64,000 nt of DNA from Escarpia spicata (lineage: Eukaryota; Annelida; Polychaeta; Sabellida; Siboglinidae). Under the pieces are notes generated by a model, which saw nothing but the letters and a program-made list of their open reading frames with translations, ran no database searches and had not been told where the DNA came from. The position numbers were made by a program, and so were the translations under genes. Each line of letters begins with the position of its first letter. The first letter of the stretch is position 1. Below, piece after piece: positions 1 through 12,430 of this stretch. Where the stretch lies: contig OZ023211.1 in NCBI GenBank assembly GCA_963995525.1, forward strand, positions 55,104,564 through 55,168,563, read 5' to 3'.

Positions 1-2189
1 TTCTGTTTAGCAATGTTCAGTCTTGTTTATTGGTATATTAATTATCCTGATCCTTTATCATGCAAAGTGTATTTTCAAACTGATAGTATGCATCAGTGTC
101 TCTAAACATGATTAGTTACCTAAACATAAACACATCTGAGCAACTCAATATTAATTCCTAGACAAGACCACTGAACAAATGAATTTTCATATCGTCATTT
201 TAGATAACACTTGCAAATAGCAAATCCCTTGAATGACACAATGGTTGAGTAGCTCAGATTATCAGACAAGGCTGTAAACTGCGTTCAGTTATTTTGTGCT
301 GTTGCACCAGTCACCAATGGTGATTTAGGGGGGATGCAGGTCGCCAATGTTCCATTTTATATTTCACACACTGGATGATTTGAGTAAAATTCAGGACTAT
401 GTTCTATCATCACAATTGGCTATCATTCACTATAAAGCTAATTCAAATGTTGCTTGACAATTTGTATGCATTGACATAAACAATTGATTTGTCTTATTAT
501 TAAACAATAATATCACAACATGGCTTTGGCTAATGATAATGTGCAGCATTGGATAGAGGATACACTGGCATACCTAAGCACACAACAATAGAGTAAACCT
601 TTATAGAGAAGGCGGAATGGTGTTGGTGCATTGATAGATAAGTAAAATATCATAATGAGACATATTTGCCATAAAATATTAATTCCCCCACCATAGCTGC
701 ATACTCATCCATTTCTTTTCAGAATAATGTGCAAAGGTCAGGCTAGTTTATCTAGCACCTCAATGGATGATTTGGCATTATAAATATAAATTTCACACAT
801 TAAAAATAAAATGGCAGTTGTGCAAGTATTGAAAATGCAGTGATTTAAGTAATTTAACATTGTTGACATTGATCACCATTTCTAAAATCTTGATGATTTC
901 AGATAAAACACTCGTGATATATTCTGTCATTGGTCACCTGCCTGCATAGCCAGTATCACTGGCGGAGAATGGTAGCAGTAGGCAACATCCTAATTTCCTA
1001 AGACATATTGTACGCATATTATATTGAAATTATTCATAGTGATCTTGAAAATTATACAGTTGTAAAGCTAAGCACCGTACCTAAGTAAAATGTTAAATAT
1101 TAAAAAAAGTTTACAAGTCGAGTTGGAATCACATACACATACATGCATATGAGCGCATGGGCATGCTAAATTTGTTTAACCCTACAGGTGACCAATGGTA
1201 AACTTCCACGGTGTACACAATTTGGAGCTATTTGTAGGGGTGCTTTTAAAAAATCACAACTTCGCTAATATGTATCGCAAAAATATGATTGAGCTATCAT
1301 TTTGTTGGCAAAAAGACCCTTTATTATTATGCAGTGGTGATATTTGCATAACATCAAATAATCATGAAGATATAACTGTTTAAAGTTTATATAAAATAAA
1401 TGGAAAACAATTTTTTTTCACCCTACTACTAGCTAATTTCCGAGTGGTTGTATGTGTCAATGTCCCATTAGAGAAATGTAGCCATGTATATAAGCTAATG
1501 AGTACAGAAAAAATTAATCAAATATACTCGGAAGGTTTTTATATGACATTTTTTAGGTAGACCCATGTAAAATTTATACTGTTGTTCATGAACGTCAGAA
1601 CGAGGGTAAAGTAGAAACCCAAGTTTGCCCAGTGACAAAATAATTATTGTGCGGTTGTATGTTCATTCATGCAGTGTGGCAAATGTAGCTGTACGTTTCA
1701 GCTGTGTGATAATGAAAACTACACTCAAATATATTCAGAACTTTTCATTTTATTGCTAAATAGAACGTTCAAATACAACCAATACAGCAATAGGCCTCGT
1801 AGGCCTACCGTTGCGCGCTGTGGCGCACCTGTCCGATAACATGATGTATCTATTATCAGTTTCCTTACATATCAATAAAGTAAGTAATACCTACAGTTCC
1901 TAATTACAAACATATATATGTCATCAGGTTATAGGACATGTTGTATTTGAATTCTGAATGCATCGTATCCTTCGATGGCGGACCGAGTAGGCCGGTCGAA
2001 TCGGCCCAAGTCCGGGTGCAAGACAGCGATGTCCGGCTTGCCAGCAACTTGCATAATATCCACTTCAAAACAGCCCCCAAAGTCTGTGTAACTGTCTGAA
2101 CTAGTATAATAACTTGATCCACAAATACTGTCATGTATTTTGCTGGTATATTGCCGCGGACATTTGAAATAATTCAACTTATATAATCA
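1..2189. other. AT-rich non-coding sequence
   Basis: No gene, clear repeat or RNA recognised. The short frame at 1195-1383 has no supporting feature. Confidence 0.6.
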
Positions 2190-2420
2190 AAGCGAGACAA
2201 AAAACATGGCGGACTTTCGTCGTGATGGAATGAAACCAGCGTCAACAAGAAGATGTTTTAGAGCCATGCGCTGATTGGTTGACCGTTGACGTAAATTTAT
2301 TTGGATAGACCAATCGTTGGGCTTTCCTTCGGTACCTCCATTTCCCTGTTTAGACCATATGAATGGGAATGTAAAATCCTGACGCAGAGTGTAGTAAAAT
2401 CGGCCATATTTGGACATCTA
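2190..2420. promoter_or_regulatory. Promoter-like segment
   Basis: Clustered motifs: acatggcggac (YY1-like, 2204), ATTGG (2274), TGACGTAA (CRE-like, 2287), CCAAT (2310), and aaaatcggccatattt at 2397. The mix of inverted CCAAT, CRE and YY1 is typical of CpG-poor animal promoters. No supported gene starts here; the ATG at 2206 opens only 22 codons. Weak. Confidence 0.25.
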
Positions 2421-3835
2421 CTACTACAACATTTTAAAGCTTGGTTGTGATTTGCTATTACTGAATCTTGACGCGATACAACTCATTGATAAAAATGCCA
2501 CAGGAAGAAGAATAATTCAGCTTTCCAATGATACCTCACGTTCCCCTGTCAGTTGCTAGTGATGGAAATGAAATTTTTTGGAAAAGAGTGATACTGAATT
2601 GGGCCGAAAATCGGCCGGGAGCAGTTTTGCACTGATCACACAGGCCGAATTCGGCCCAGTGGTCACCTGTAGGGTTAATAAACCTGAAATATTGTTTTAC
2701 AATTTTAATGTTTCGACTAGGACACCAGTGTTTCCCCTGGGTAAAATTATGGGCGAGGTGGTAGGGGTGGGCTATGCGGGCATCGCAGGCGCGAAACATT
2801 GCTGGGGGGTCTGGGGCCATTCCCCGTGAATTAAAAAAAGTAGCTTAAATATGGTGCATTCTGGGGTATGTTTTGACCTTTACTCTTGAATATATAGGGG
2901 AAGATATAAAACAAAAAGATAGACTGTTGTAGATTAAGATAGGTTACAAGATAGCAAGTAAACACGTTTATTACACTACTTGTAAATGTAATAATTATGA
3001 TTGATAAAAGTCAGTAATCATAATTACTTCATCTTCATCGTGTTGAGGTGTGGTGACCACTGGTATTCAGTTGAGGTGTGGTTTCCATTTTACCACTGGT
3101 ACTCGGTTGAGGTGTGGTTTCCATTTGACCACTGATCCTTGGTTGAGGTGTGATTTCCACTTGACCACTGATACTTGGTTGAGGTGTAGTTTCCACTTGA
3201 CCAGTGAGATGTGATTTCCATTTTACCACTGGTATTCGGTTGAGTTGTAGTTTCTACTTGACCAATGATACTTGGTTGAAGTGTGATTTCCGTTTTACCA
3301 TTGGTACTCGGTTGAGATGTGGTCTTGGTCTTGGTTGAGTACTGGACAACACTCCTCAAGAGTCATATGTGTGGTTTCCAGTTGACCACATATACTCGGT
3401 TGTGGTGATGTTTCTCTTGCTCTAACCCTAGGCCTTATTACCCCACTGCAAATTGTGCAATTAATAAAAAATTCATTTCTGGTATGCCACAAAAGTATGT
3501 TTCTATTAATCGCAAGAACGTTTCTCAAATTCTGTCCTTTTTATAAAACAGTGTAAGTTGTTTAGTATATCCACATTCTGTGCAAACATATCATTGCCTA
3601 GGTATTGATAATCAATTACTAAACACGGTTTGGGGCAATAGGCATCTTTTATGATATAAACTTCGGTGGTTTATATTCGTAAGTACTTCATTAAAATCAG
3701 CCTTCCCGAAAAAATTTTTGCCCAACTTTGTCGGAATATGTATTATATATTTAGCACAAAGATATCTTATGAACACCATTCCTTATTGCTAAAATGGCAT
3801 AGTCAATAGAATACACAATAGTTGAAAAAAATTAA
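2421..3835. other. Non-coding stretch around the 36-bp array
   Basis: Apart from the minisatellite at 3036-3415, nothing is recognised. Frames at 2536-2829 on both strands overlap each other and show no domain. Confidence 0.55.
3036..3415 (+). repeat. 36-bp degenerate minisatellite, ~10 copies
   Basis: Unit close to ggttgaggtgtggtttccat plus tttaccactggtactc, alternating tttaccac/cttgacca. The unit length is a multiple of three, so open frames appear on the - strand; they are not genes. Confidence 0.9.
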
Positions 3836-3837
3836 TA

Positions 3838-5310
3838 GACTAGTGGGCACTTGAGTCGAATCTGGACCCACAGCGATTTTGCTGTTATAACTTGAGTTTT
3901 GCCTAACTTTGATACTTCAGTGAGTTATTTCCATCTTTCAGCATCATCACAAGCATATATATATACGTTTAAGAATATTACTTCTTATCGCACTTTTGAG
4001 GGGTAAATAGCGCCCCGGTTTGTTTAAACATACACTGCTATATTGCTAATTTTACGCGCGCAATGAGGCAATGAGGCCACACGACGCAGACTCACTCATC
4101 TTGGCCACTGGGGTCGAACATTAGTGGCTTCAATCATCCGTCTCCAGATCCTTCTGTCTGCCAGTCTTCAGCTCCTCCGTCTCCAGACCCACATCTTCCT
4201 TTAAGCAGTCGATGTAAGTTGCTGCTGGTCTTCCTGCCTTGGTTCTTCCATGTGTCGGTTGCCACAAGATGGTGTTAGATGACATTTCATCCTTATGTCT
4301 GTAGCAGTGTCCGGCAAATCTCAATCGCCTTCTTATTTTATCAGTGACTTTACACATTCCACTGTATAGTTCTATGTTTGTCAAATGCTGTTGCCAGTGA
4401 ATGTAAAATGCGGCTCAAAGCATTTTTGTATAACATCCGTCTAGTCGTTTGTCAAGTTTTTTCGTCATTGTCCATGTTTCGCATCCATAGCGTAGCACAG
4501 ACTCTACTGTTGCAATAAACAGTCGCTGTTTGATGTTGCGTGGGAGTGTAGATTTTCATATTATGTTTAGTTGGTTGAGTGCTCTCCACGCCATTGCCTT
4601 CCTGGTTTTGATGTCTTTGTCTGTTGTGCAGATCCAGGAATCAAGGTATTTGTAGTCTTCAACCTTCTCTAAAACAGCTCCTTCCCTGGCAACGATGCTG
4701 GTGTTTCCTAATTGGTTGAATGCAATATATTTTGTTTTTCCAGGATTTATATTTAAACCAATCCTTGCACATGATGTTTCCACTCGTGTTAGAAGCACCT
4801 GTTCCTGATTGATCACTTCTGATAGTATCGCAATATCATCGGCAAATTTGAAATCGGTGATCACCTCAGGTTTAACACGTTTACTTTTCCTTCTTGTTAT
4901 CTGGAATCCAAGTTCCTCTTCTCTTCCGTTGATAGCTCGCCGCAGTGCGTAGTCAAGGACTATCAGGAGGAGATATGGTGCAAGCTTGTCACTTTGTAGC
5001 ACCCCTGCCGTGATATCAAACAGCTCAGTTTTTCCATCCGGTGATAGTACGTTGGCACGTGTGTTCCTGTACATGTTGGGAATAGCTGTTACTAGCTGCT
5101 TGGGGGCACCATAGGCCTCAAGAATCTTCATCATCTTGCTACGATGAACCGTATCAAATGCTTTTCGGAAGGCTACGAATGACTAACGCAAAACAGGTCA
5201 CTGTTTGGTCTTCAAAAGGGTCCGGACAAGGGCCGACTAGTGAATAGAATGCATGGATTTTTTATTTTGGCTTAAAAATGGTCCGGATTCGACACAAGTG
5301 TCGACTAGTG
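3838..5310. mobile_element. Inverted-repeat-flanked segment enclosing the LINE fragment
   Basis: Sequence 3838-3869 (gactagtgggcacttgagtc...) is matched in inverse orientation by 5280-5310 (ggtccggattcgacacaagt...), about 75-80% over ~31 nt, with a second partial right-arm copy at 5219-5246. The LINE fragment sits between the arms. This may be an old DNA element into which the LINE inserted, or a chance nested arrangement. The internal part 3860-4040 also has a diverged relative at 41995-42200. Confidence 0.4.
4130..5184 (-). mobile_element. 5'-truncated non-LTR retrotransposon (reverse transcriptase fragment)
   Basis: On the - strand RT motif A is visible as VAFRKAFDTVHRSKMMKI from about 5178, followed by EAYGAPKQLVTAI, the motif B-like ITAGVLQSDKLAPYLL, the catalytic-site variant DFKFADDIAILS (YADD-type box with Phe first) and GLNINPGKTKYIAFN. 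After frame breaks, the C-terminal tail ELYSGMCKVTDKIRRRLRFA and GHCYRHKDE follows at 4384-4130. The frame meets a stop at ~5184 and unrelated DNA follows, so the 5' part with the endonuclease is missing. It resembles the short RTE/CR1-type RTs common in invertebrate genomes; the clade is not certain. Inactive. Confidence 0.85.
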
Positions 5311-6082
5311 ACGTATTGTCATTTTATTATAGGACGCACGGTTTTTACTTCCACCATCGTCATAAACCAGAAATTCAACATCGTCCACACCAGCATTCTG
5401 ATTTATTGTGGGCACATACTATAATAGTATATTTGTGTGCAAAAGACATCTTAGTTCATCTACCATTTTTTTTAACCAAGTTCCACATGTCTCCCAAATG
5501 TAGTTGCCATGTGGGTGCATGTTACAATTACAAGAATGTCTAGATTTATAATATATGTTGACACTCTGCAAGGTGTCACTGTAGGAGACACCAGGGATCC
5601 CGCTGGAATATTCCGTGATTGGACAACTGACAAGTGATGTCATTCACATTGTCCAATGGAGTTAATTCAAAGAGGTAAATCCTAACCAGCTTTGAGCGAT
5701 GTTAAGACAACTAAACGATGTTGCTACAAATCTGTGATTTTGCAGGAATATAAGTGACTTTGTGGTGTCATTTCGTGTCGCTTGCTGATGCTGAATATAT
5801 TGCGAAATAACGAAATAAATGGGTGCGTGAAATAGCAACGAGATGGCAGTTCCAGCATATTTTGAGCAAGGCAGATAGAAAAAAGGCGAGGTGGCCCGCC
5901 TCGCTCGTCATAGACCTGGGGAAACACTGGGACACTTTCACATTACATAAAGCATCAAATAATAAACACCAACTATAGTGGAGGCAGGCTGGACTAACCA
6001 CATGTTACTGGAATTAGTCTTTGATGTTGGACACTTGGGCTTGGTTCCTACAATCAAAACAACAAGTGGGAAAAGTACAAAT
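5311..6082. other. Non-coding spacer between LINE and SINE
   Basis: No domain or repeat match within the window; short overlapping frames on both strands only. Confidence 0.55.
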
Positions 6083-6415
6083 GTGGAGTGTAGTGGCAAG
6101 AGCATCGCATTCTCATTTCAGAGAAGTCAGGCTCGGAGAACCCGGGTTCAAATCCTGTGCTGCGGTATTGAACATTGGGCAAGTTTGTTCATGCTACATT
6201 GCTCCAGTTCACTCAGCTGTATGAATGAGTACCCCACTATAGGCAGTGGTGGATATTTGTGTTGTCAGTAGTCGTTGTGCAACAATTGCAGCATGGCTGA
6301 ATGCTTCCCCGAGTAGTCGAGATGGTCTCTAATTAAACAGTTATATCAGGGAGTAAAGTGCAAAGCGCTTTGAGCAGTTTTAAGGACTGGATGCTGTAAT
6401 AAATAAGAACATACC
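6083..6415 (+). mobile_element. tRNA-derived SINE, near full length
   Basis: The 5' tRNA-related head has a B-box-like gggttcaaatcctg at 6141. A conserved central block follows (ccagttcactcagctgtatg, then gaatgagtac), and the 3' tail gagcagttttaaggactgg ends in aagaacatacc. Other copies of the family are at 19351 (-), 21268, 32250, 45127, 59309 and 60939. It is the copy whose tail is included in the 1.1-kb tandem duplication. Confidence 0.85.
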
Positions 6416-8671
6416 TTTTCTTATACAACTGATTCAACAGACTTCCTGCTAAAATGGGGTAAATAATACTATTGCTAGCCCTGACAAAGAGAGGGTTATT
6501 CCAGGTAATGGAATTGAAAAGGTCATTTTAAATAACAATTTGATTAGCAAATTTGCTGAGAAGAATTCTGCAAATGTGTTTGAAACTACGCACACCCTCC
6601 TATAAATATAATCTTTATGCCACATGTTGTAAGGCGCCTGCCCTTTTCCAGAAATTAGCAACTATAACCTGAAATATCATGCATATAATGTTGTAAACCC
6701 TGTGCAATTCACCTCACAATTAAATTGTTAATCGCCGTTGGTGTCCTTCGATAATTACTAACCGTAAAATGAAACGCCCACAACAGAAGCAGAATGAGAC
6801 ATGACAATGTGTCGGATTTTTTGGCTAATATCGCCAGGCTGAAATTAGGTCGCCCACTCTTGTTACTGTAAGTTTGACTGGAAATAGAGCCAGTGATATC
6901 CTGTCAGGTGGTAGCGATATTAAGGGCCAAGCTCAAGTTTCTGTTTACACGGGACCAAAGTCTGGCATGCAGTTAGGATTTGTATTTGTTGACCCCCCCC
7001 CAAAAAAAAATAGGTGAAAATCACATTATTATGTGTACATTAAGAGTTACATTTATAAAAAGGACAGATCTATGATAATACAAACAGCTGGCCTGTTAAT
7101 TCAGGTGGGAGTATCAGGTCGATATGATTACCCAGTGAGTAGGAAGTGTGCCAAAAGAGGACCTTGACATATGAATTTTTATTTGTAGCCTGTGAATTAT
7201 TTTTTAAAAACTGTTCATTAATTAATTAATTTAATCAGTATAGTTTGTAGTATTTATTAGCTGATGTCTGAACTATATGGGAGACAGCTGTTCATGTACG
7301 CCTATACGTGTGCGTACATACGTGTGTTTTAAATAGATACCCCTTAATGTTATCTAAAGGAGTGATTGTTTTTATATTATGGAACAACATGTATGTAAAA
7401 GTGTAATTGTTTTTATACAGCACTTACATAAGAGCATAGAGCTTCTTTGTGCACAGAATGTACATATCATGATAAAAAAGTTTAGGTATGCCAAATTTCA
7501 GATGCTGTAATAAATAAGAACATACCTTTTCTTATACAACTGATTCAACAGACTTCCTGCTAAAATGGGGTAAATAATACTATTGCTAGCCCTGACAAAG
7601 AGAGGGTTATTCCAGGTAATGGAATTGAAAAGGTCATTTTAAATAACAATTTGATTAGCAAATTTGCTGAGAAGAATTCTGCAAATGTGTTTGAAACTAC
7701 GCACACCCTCTCCTATAAATATAATCTTTATGCCACATGTTGTAAGGCGCCTGCCCTTTTCCAGAAATTAGCAACTATAACCTGAAATATCATGCATATA
7801 ATGTTGTAAACCCTGTGCAATTCACCTCACAATTAAATTGTTAATCGCCGTTGGTGTCCTTCGATAATTACTAACCGTAAAATGAAACGCCCACAACAGA
7901 AGCAGAATGAGACATGACAATGTGTCGGATTTTTGGCTAATATCGCCAGGCTGAAATTAGGTCGCCCACTCTTGTTACTGTAAGTTTGACTGGAAATAGA
8001 GCCAGTGATATCCTGTCAGGTGGTAGCGATATTAAGGGCCAAGCTCAAGTTTCTGTTTACACGGGACCAAAGTCTGGCATGCAGTTAGGATTTGTGTTTG
8101 TTGACCCCCCCAAAAAAAAAAGGTGAAAATCACATTATTATGTGTACATTAAGAGTTACATTTATAAAAAGGACAGATCTATGATAATACAAACAGCTGG
8201 CCTGTTAATTCAGGTGGGAGTATCAGGTCGATATGATTACCCAGTGAGTAGGAAGTGTGCCAAAAAAATGCTTCCAAGAACTTGATTGAAAATTCCATGT
8301 CGGTGTATTTATGGTATTCAAAAGAGGACCTTGACATATGAATTTTTATTTGTAGCCTGTAAATTATTTTTTTTAAATAGTGTTCATTAATTAATAAATT
8401 TAATCAGTATAGTTTGTAGTATTTATTAGCTGATGTCTGAACTATATAGGAGACAGCTGTTCATGTACGCCTAGACGTGTGCGTACATACGTGTGTTTTA
8501 AATAGATACCCCTTAATGTTATCTAAAGGAGTGATTGTTTTTATATTATGGAACAACATGTATGTAAAAGTGTAATTGTTTTTATACAGCACTTACATAA
8601 GAGCATAGAGCTTCTTTGAGCACAGAATGTACATATCATGATAAAAAAGTTTAGGTATGCCAAATTTCAGA
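6391..8671. repeat. 1.1-kb tandem duplication (two copies)
   Basis: Copy 1 is about 6391-7501 and copy 2 about 7502-8671, with start-to-start distance 1111 nt. The copies are nearly identical, with scattered point changes and homopolymer differences. Copy 2 has ~57 extra nt at 8266-8322, or copy 1 lost them between short CAAAA repeats. The duplicated unit starts inside the 3' tail of the SINE at 6083 (atgctgtaataaataagaac), so duplication followed the SINE insertion. No gene is seen inside. Confidence 0.95.
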
Positions 8672-9551
8672 TGCAGTAGTCAAGTTTAAACATAGATTAG
8701 ACGTACAGATGTATGACTCTTATTGTTTATACTGTACTAATAAATATTCCAAAATAACTACAACTATTATACAAATAGAATCTTAACTTAAGGGTACAAC
8801 CTTCTGATAACATTTTGATGTCTGCAGTTAACAGGTAACATTAAATAAGTTGTACTTTTGTTAGATAGTGACCAAGGATTTTAGTGTATGTTGCACATGT
8901 GTGTTTTTTGGTGTATGAATAGCGAGTTGAATGACCACTCGCACGCTTGGTGACGGTTGTAGCTAACACTCATGTGACACTGCGGTATCAGATTTATTAT
9001 GTTCAAATATTATCATTTATGGTGTTTGTTCGATTCAGAGCTGTACTGTACTATTTCCTGTAACGTGTCAATGTTGGTATTATATTTATAAACGTGTCAC
9101 ATCATTTGTGAAATACAACCATGGTCTAGTTAGTGACCTTCCTTTGGACCTTGTCCTAGTTCCTTGGTCAAGTCCTAGGCTTCAGTCTGTCTACCTTAAT
9201 AAAATGCTTACCTGCCGGCTGCCACATTGTGTGGATTTCTCACATGTAATATGGCTTTTTGGCTTTTTGTAGGTATACAACCTTGTCCAAATTAACTTTT
9301 TTATGGGAGAGTTGTGATATGGAACATATTTTGTTGTGTTCATCACACAAACATGTAAACATGTAACTAATTCTTATCGTTCGATGCACAACTACTTTTG
9401 TTGTGAAGCAGATTTCTGGTGTTCAAAACGTAGCAGATTTTATTAATAATTATTAACCTGATTGATGGCGATACTCAACGGAATAGGGATGCCATATTTT
9501 TTAAGTTGAAAGTACGATTTTTGACCAAAAAGTTTCAGATGTAAAAATGTT

Positions 9552-10055
9552 AGTTACCATAAATTTGTGTGTGTAATACACCCCCATGTATAATACACAT
9601 CCAGACTTTTGTTAAATTTTTATATAATGTCGACATTAATTACCATATATATTGTGCACCCCAAACCCTGATTTCCCACTTTGATTAAGGGTTGGCCTCT
9701 GTCATTTCATCGAATTTTGTTTGTGTGAAAATCCTTGAATCCATCTCGGAATGGTAAACTTGTCACGCATGTCATTGGGTACGACGTTATCACCTCGTGA
9801 ATCGTGTAAACCCTGCGTAACTTGCATTGTAACTTGACCATTGCACAACTGATTAATCTGTGCTAACTAGAACTAGTTTACTTTGCGTAGTTCTGCTCTC
9901 GGTTTTAAATTATCACCAAGCTCTATTCTGATATGTTACATACACACTGTCACGCCACCTGGTGGACAGTTTCATTATCCTTATCACCGGGTATAATATG
10001 CACACAGACTTTTTAAGTAAAAAAATGAATGGAAAAGTGTGTATTCTAACCTTAT
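9552..10055. repeat. Possible mobile element with repeated terminal motifs
   Basis: Near the left end, tataatacacatccagacttt at 9590; near the right end, tataatatgcacacagactttt at 9991. A gtgtgtgtaatacac motif near 9570 is echoed by gtgtgtattctaacc at 10038. Ends are not clean, so this is only suggestive of an old TIR element. Confidence 0.3.
9952..9969 (-). promoter_or_regulatory. CTCF-like motif
   Basis: The - strand reads ctgtccaccaggtggcgt, matching CCACCAGGTGGCG. Confidence 0.35.
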
Positions 10056-11519
10056 AGTTGAAATGCTACCAGAAAGTCATAACCTGATGCAACTGGAATT
10101 ATACGGTACGATATTAAAACTCAGTTTTAATACAAGTGGGCAAAAATGGAGTTTTCACCCTGAATACTCTGCTTGGATGTTTGTAACCTTCAACTTCGTT
10201 TGTTCGCATCTTCTGAAGTTTCTGTCTGACCTGGACTTGGCTTTTTCTTGCAGGCCAGTGACACACAGAAGGTTAATGCTACACCCACGTACACAATGCA
10301 GTCAGGTATAATGACCCACTGCACGTGTGAATGTTGAAATTCAAAGTCCAACTGTCAGTGAAGTGATAGTTTGTTTTGACAACCTGTAAAACAGTTTGCA
10401 TCAGTCTGCAAATTCTCTGCCAGAGACTCTTTCACACTGGCAGTGCAATGCAATGTCAACACCAATAAGTTAATTATATTACTGAGCTGGAATAATAGTA
10501 TGATCATTGTTTTATTTGTATTTGTAGGCAAGTTTTTTTTAACCCTAAGTTTGTCAGTAGTTGAAATTGAAATTTAGGCAATCCATTGTAGGAAAGCATG
10601 ACTGGATCCAAATGTTGTTTCACTGTCAACTTCTTAATAAAAAGTAGTTTTTTTGTGATTTTGTAGACATGTGAACCAAGTTGCAAACATATTTTATTAT
10701 TATGTTCAGTGGTTAAAACTGAGTATTGAACTGTAGAATAGCTGGATTATTTTCAGGCTTTGCCAGCCTGTTAAAAATTGCTAAAATGAAAACTGCAAAT
10801 TAATCATTGGTGTATGTTTAGCTTTACAAGAATTCACCGGTAGATTGATTATGTGGGTCAGAATGTCGGGCTCTGATTGTTATTCTGGAGAAATTGTTAT
10901 TGGGGGGACACGATGTTTCAGTTTGGGCAATCCTAAAAAGTTATCATGGTTCCCCAAGTGGGGTGTGTACTTTGAAGGCGTAAAATAAAGAACGAAATGA
11001 TGAGATAATTTTTTCCGTGCGCATGAACAAAGTCAGGGGACGCAAAAATCTGAAGCTAAAACATCAATGTCCAACGCCAGATGAAACTGCCTCTGACACT
11101 CTCCCCCAATGAGAGTAATTTTGTCTGATGTCGGACATTGCTGTTGTGAGATGATCCATAAAGACATATACTGATTGGATTTAAGTATTTAGTTGAAATG
11201 ATTGCTGTTGTCAGGACACCTCCCCAATTGTTACAGTATACATGTGGAACCTAGTTTATTTTTTCCCGAAAGGTAACTCAGTGCACAACAGTTCGTTACC
11301 CCAGGTGTTATTGCAATTATTAATAATGGCACCCAGTTTTCTGGTAAACCCCGTGGGTAAATAATGGTTTGTGGTTGGCACACAGAGGATTGGCAACCGT
11401 CTATACATCACGTGTAAGTACTTGCTTTATATACTGTGAGTCAGAGGGGTTTTGTTGCGTAGGCTGGGCCCAGAGCAACCAGCCACGGGTGCAACCACAA
11501 ATATGGTTCCACAGCCCAC

Positions 11520-12170
11520 TTGGTCCCTTGTGGGGTGGGTCCATGGTCCACATCACTCGGTCCATTCCGCCCTCTCCTGGTACTTCTCCACTTGCTTCTG
11601 GTCATCTGTAGTGTTCTCCCACTCTTGGCTGTTTATCCCTGCACTTTCCGGAGTTCGTTGGCACTTTCTCTCCATCTGACTTCAAAAGTTCAGATGGTCT
11701 TTGCCTTCTGCCAAGCTGTTCTGTTTTCCATGCATTCTTTGTCAATCCATCCACAGATTTTTATATTCTCTGTATATGTCCTGTCCATCTCAGTTTCAGC
11801 TAATTTCATTTTCTGGTGTTTCTTCATTGTGATCCCTTCTCGTAATTACACCATTTTCCTTTCATTCTTATTGTGTCCATACACATTCTCTCATCTGTAG
11901 CTTCTCCTGTCTCTGTGTGTGGGCCAGTCTTCCCAGCTCATATATGCTGGCATCACGCAGGTTTCTAACACTTTTCCCTTTGCTGTACAACTTTCTTGTG
12001 GGAACATAATTATTTTCCCTAGTTACTAATAAGTGCACACCACAAAAAATTAGTTTGTTCATTATATTAAGTTTCATTCCAGTAGAATTGGCTGCATCAT
12101 TTAACCTGTTAACCGTATTTGTTTTAGAAATAACCGGATGCCTAATATCTTTGTTATGAGCCCGATCGAT
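11520..12170 (-). mobile_element. Degraded non-LTR retrotransposon remnant
   Basis: The - strand translation around 12130-12040 reads NTVNRLNDAANSTGMKLN, the typical block after the YADD box in LINE RTs (LNxLxxAAxxxGMKLN). It is followed by ELGRLAHTQRQEKLQMREC and, after stops and frame changes, WMDQRMHGKQNSLAEGKDH and SQMERKCQRTP, reminiscent of LINE C-termini. The reading frame is broken many times. Other short open frames on the + strand here are shadows. Confidence 0.5.
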
Positions 12171-12229
12171 TACCGTATCATGCCGAGCATTTGGCAGAAG
12201 TAATCACGGGTGTATTGGCCCGTGGTATT

Positions 12230-12430
12230 GAGTCGACTTGTAGCATTAATTAATGTATAGCCTGATTCAGCACGGACCACTGTCAGTGTTTCCAATGCGA
12301 CTTCATACTTCCTGATCGCATTTAATTACATTTTCATCCAGGCCATCGCACACTATGGGAAAGTTTTTTCCACAATAACAATTACATTCTCTGTAATTGT
12401 TACGTGCACCTTAATTCGTGCACCTGTTTT
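12230..12430. promoter_or_regulatory. Candidate regulatory segment with palindromes
   Basis: cattaattaatg at 12244; a perfect 11-nt inverted repeat TAACAATTACA/TGTAATTGTTA around TTCTC at 12376-12402 (SOX- and homeobox-like); then gtgcac cttaattc gtgcac. Nothing coding. Confidence 0.25.

Larger units (their letters stand above)
8672..11519. other. Non-coding sequence
   Basis: AT-rich; contains the possible element at 9552-10055 and one CTCF-like motif at 9952. The 90-codon frame at 10039 lacks family features. Confidence 0.5.

Noticed and set aside
10910..11160. Possible stem (aatgtccaacgccagatgaa and its inverse) with echoes near 45440-45590
   Set aside because: Similarity is short and patchy; could not be separated from chance by eye.
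11369..11900. + strand ORFs up to 126 codons
   Set aside because: Antisense shadow of a degraded RT remnant on the - strand.
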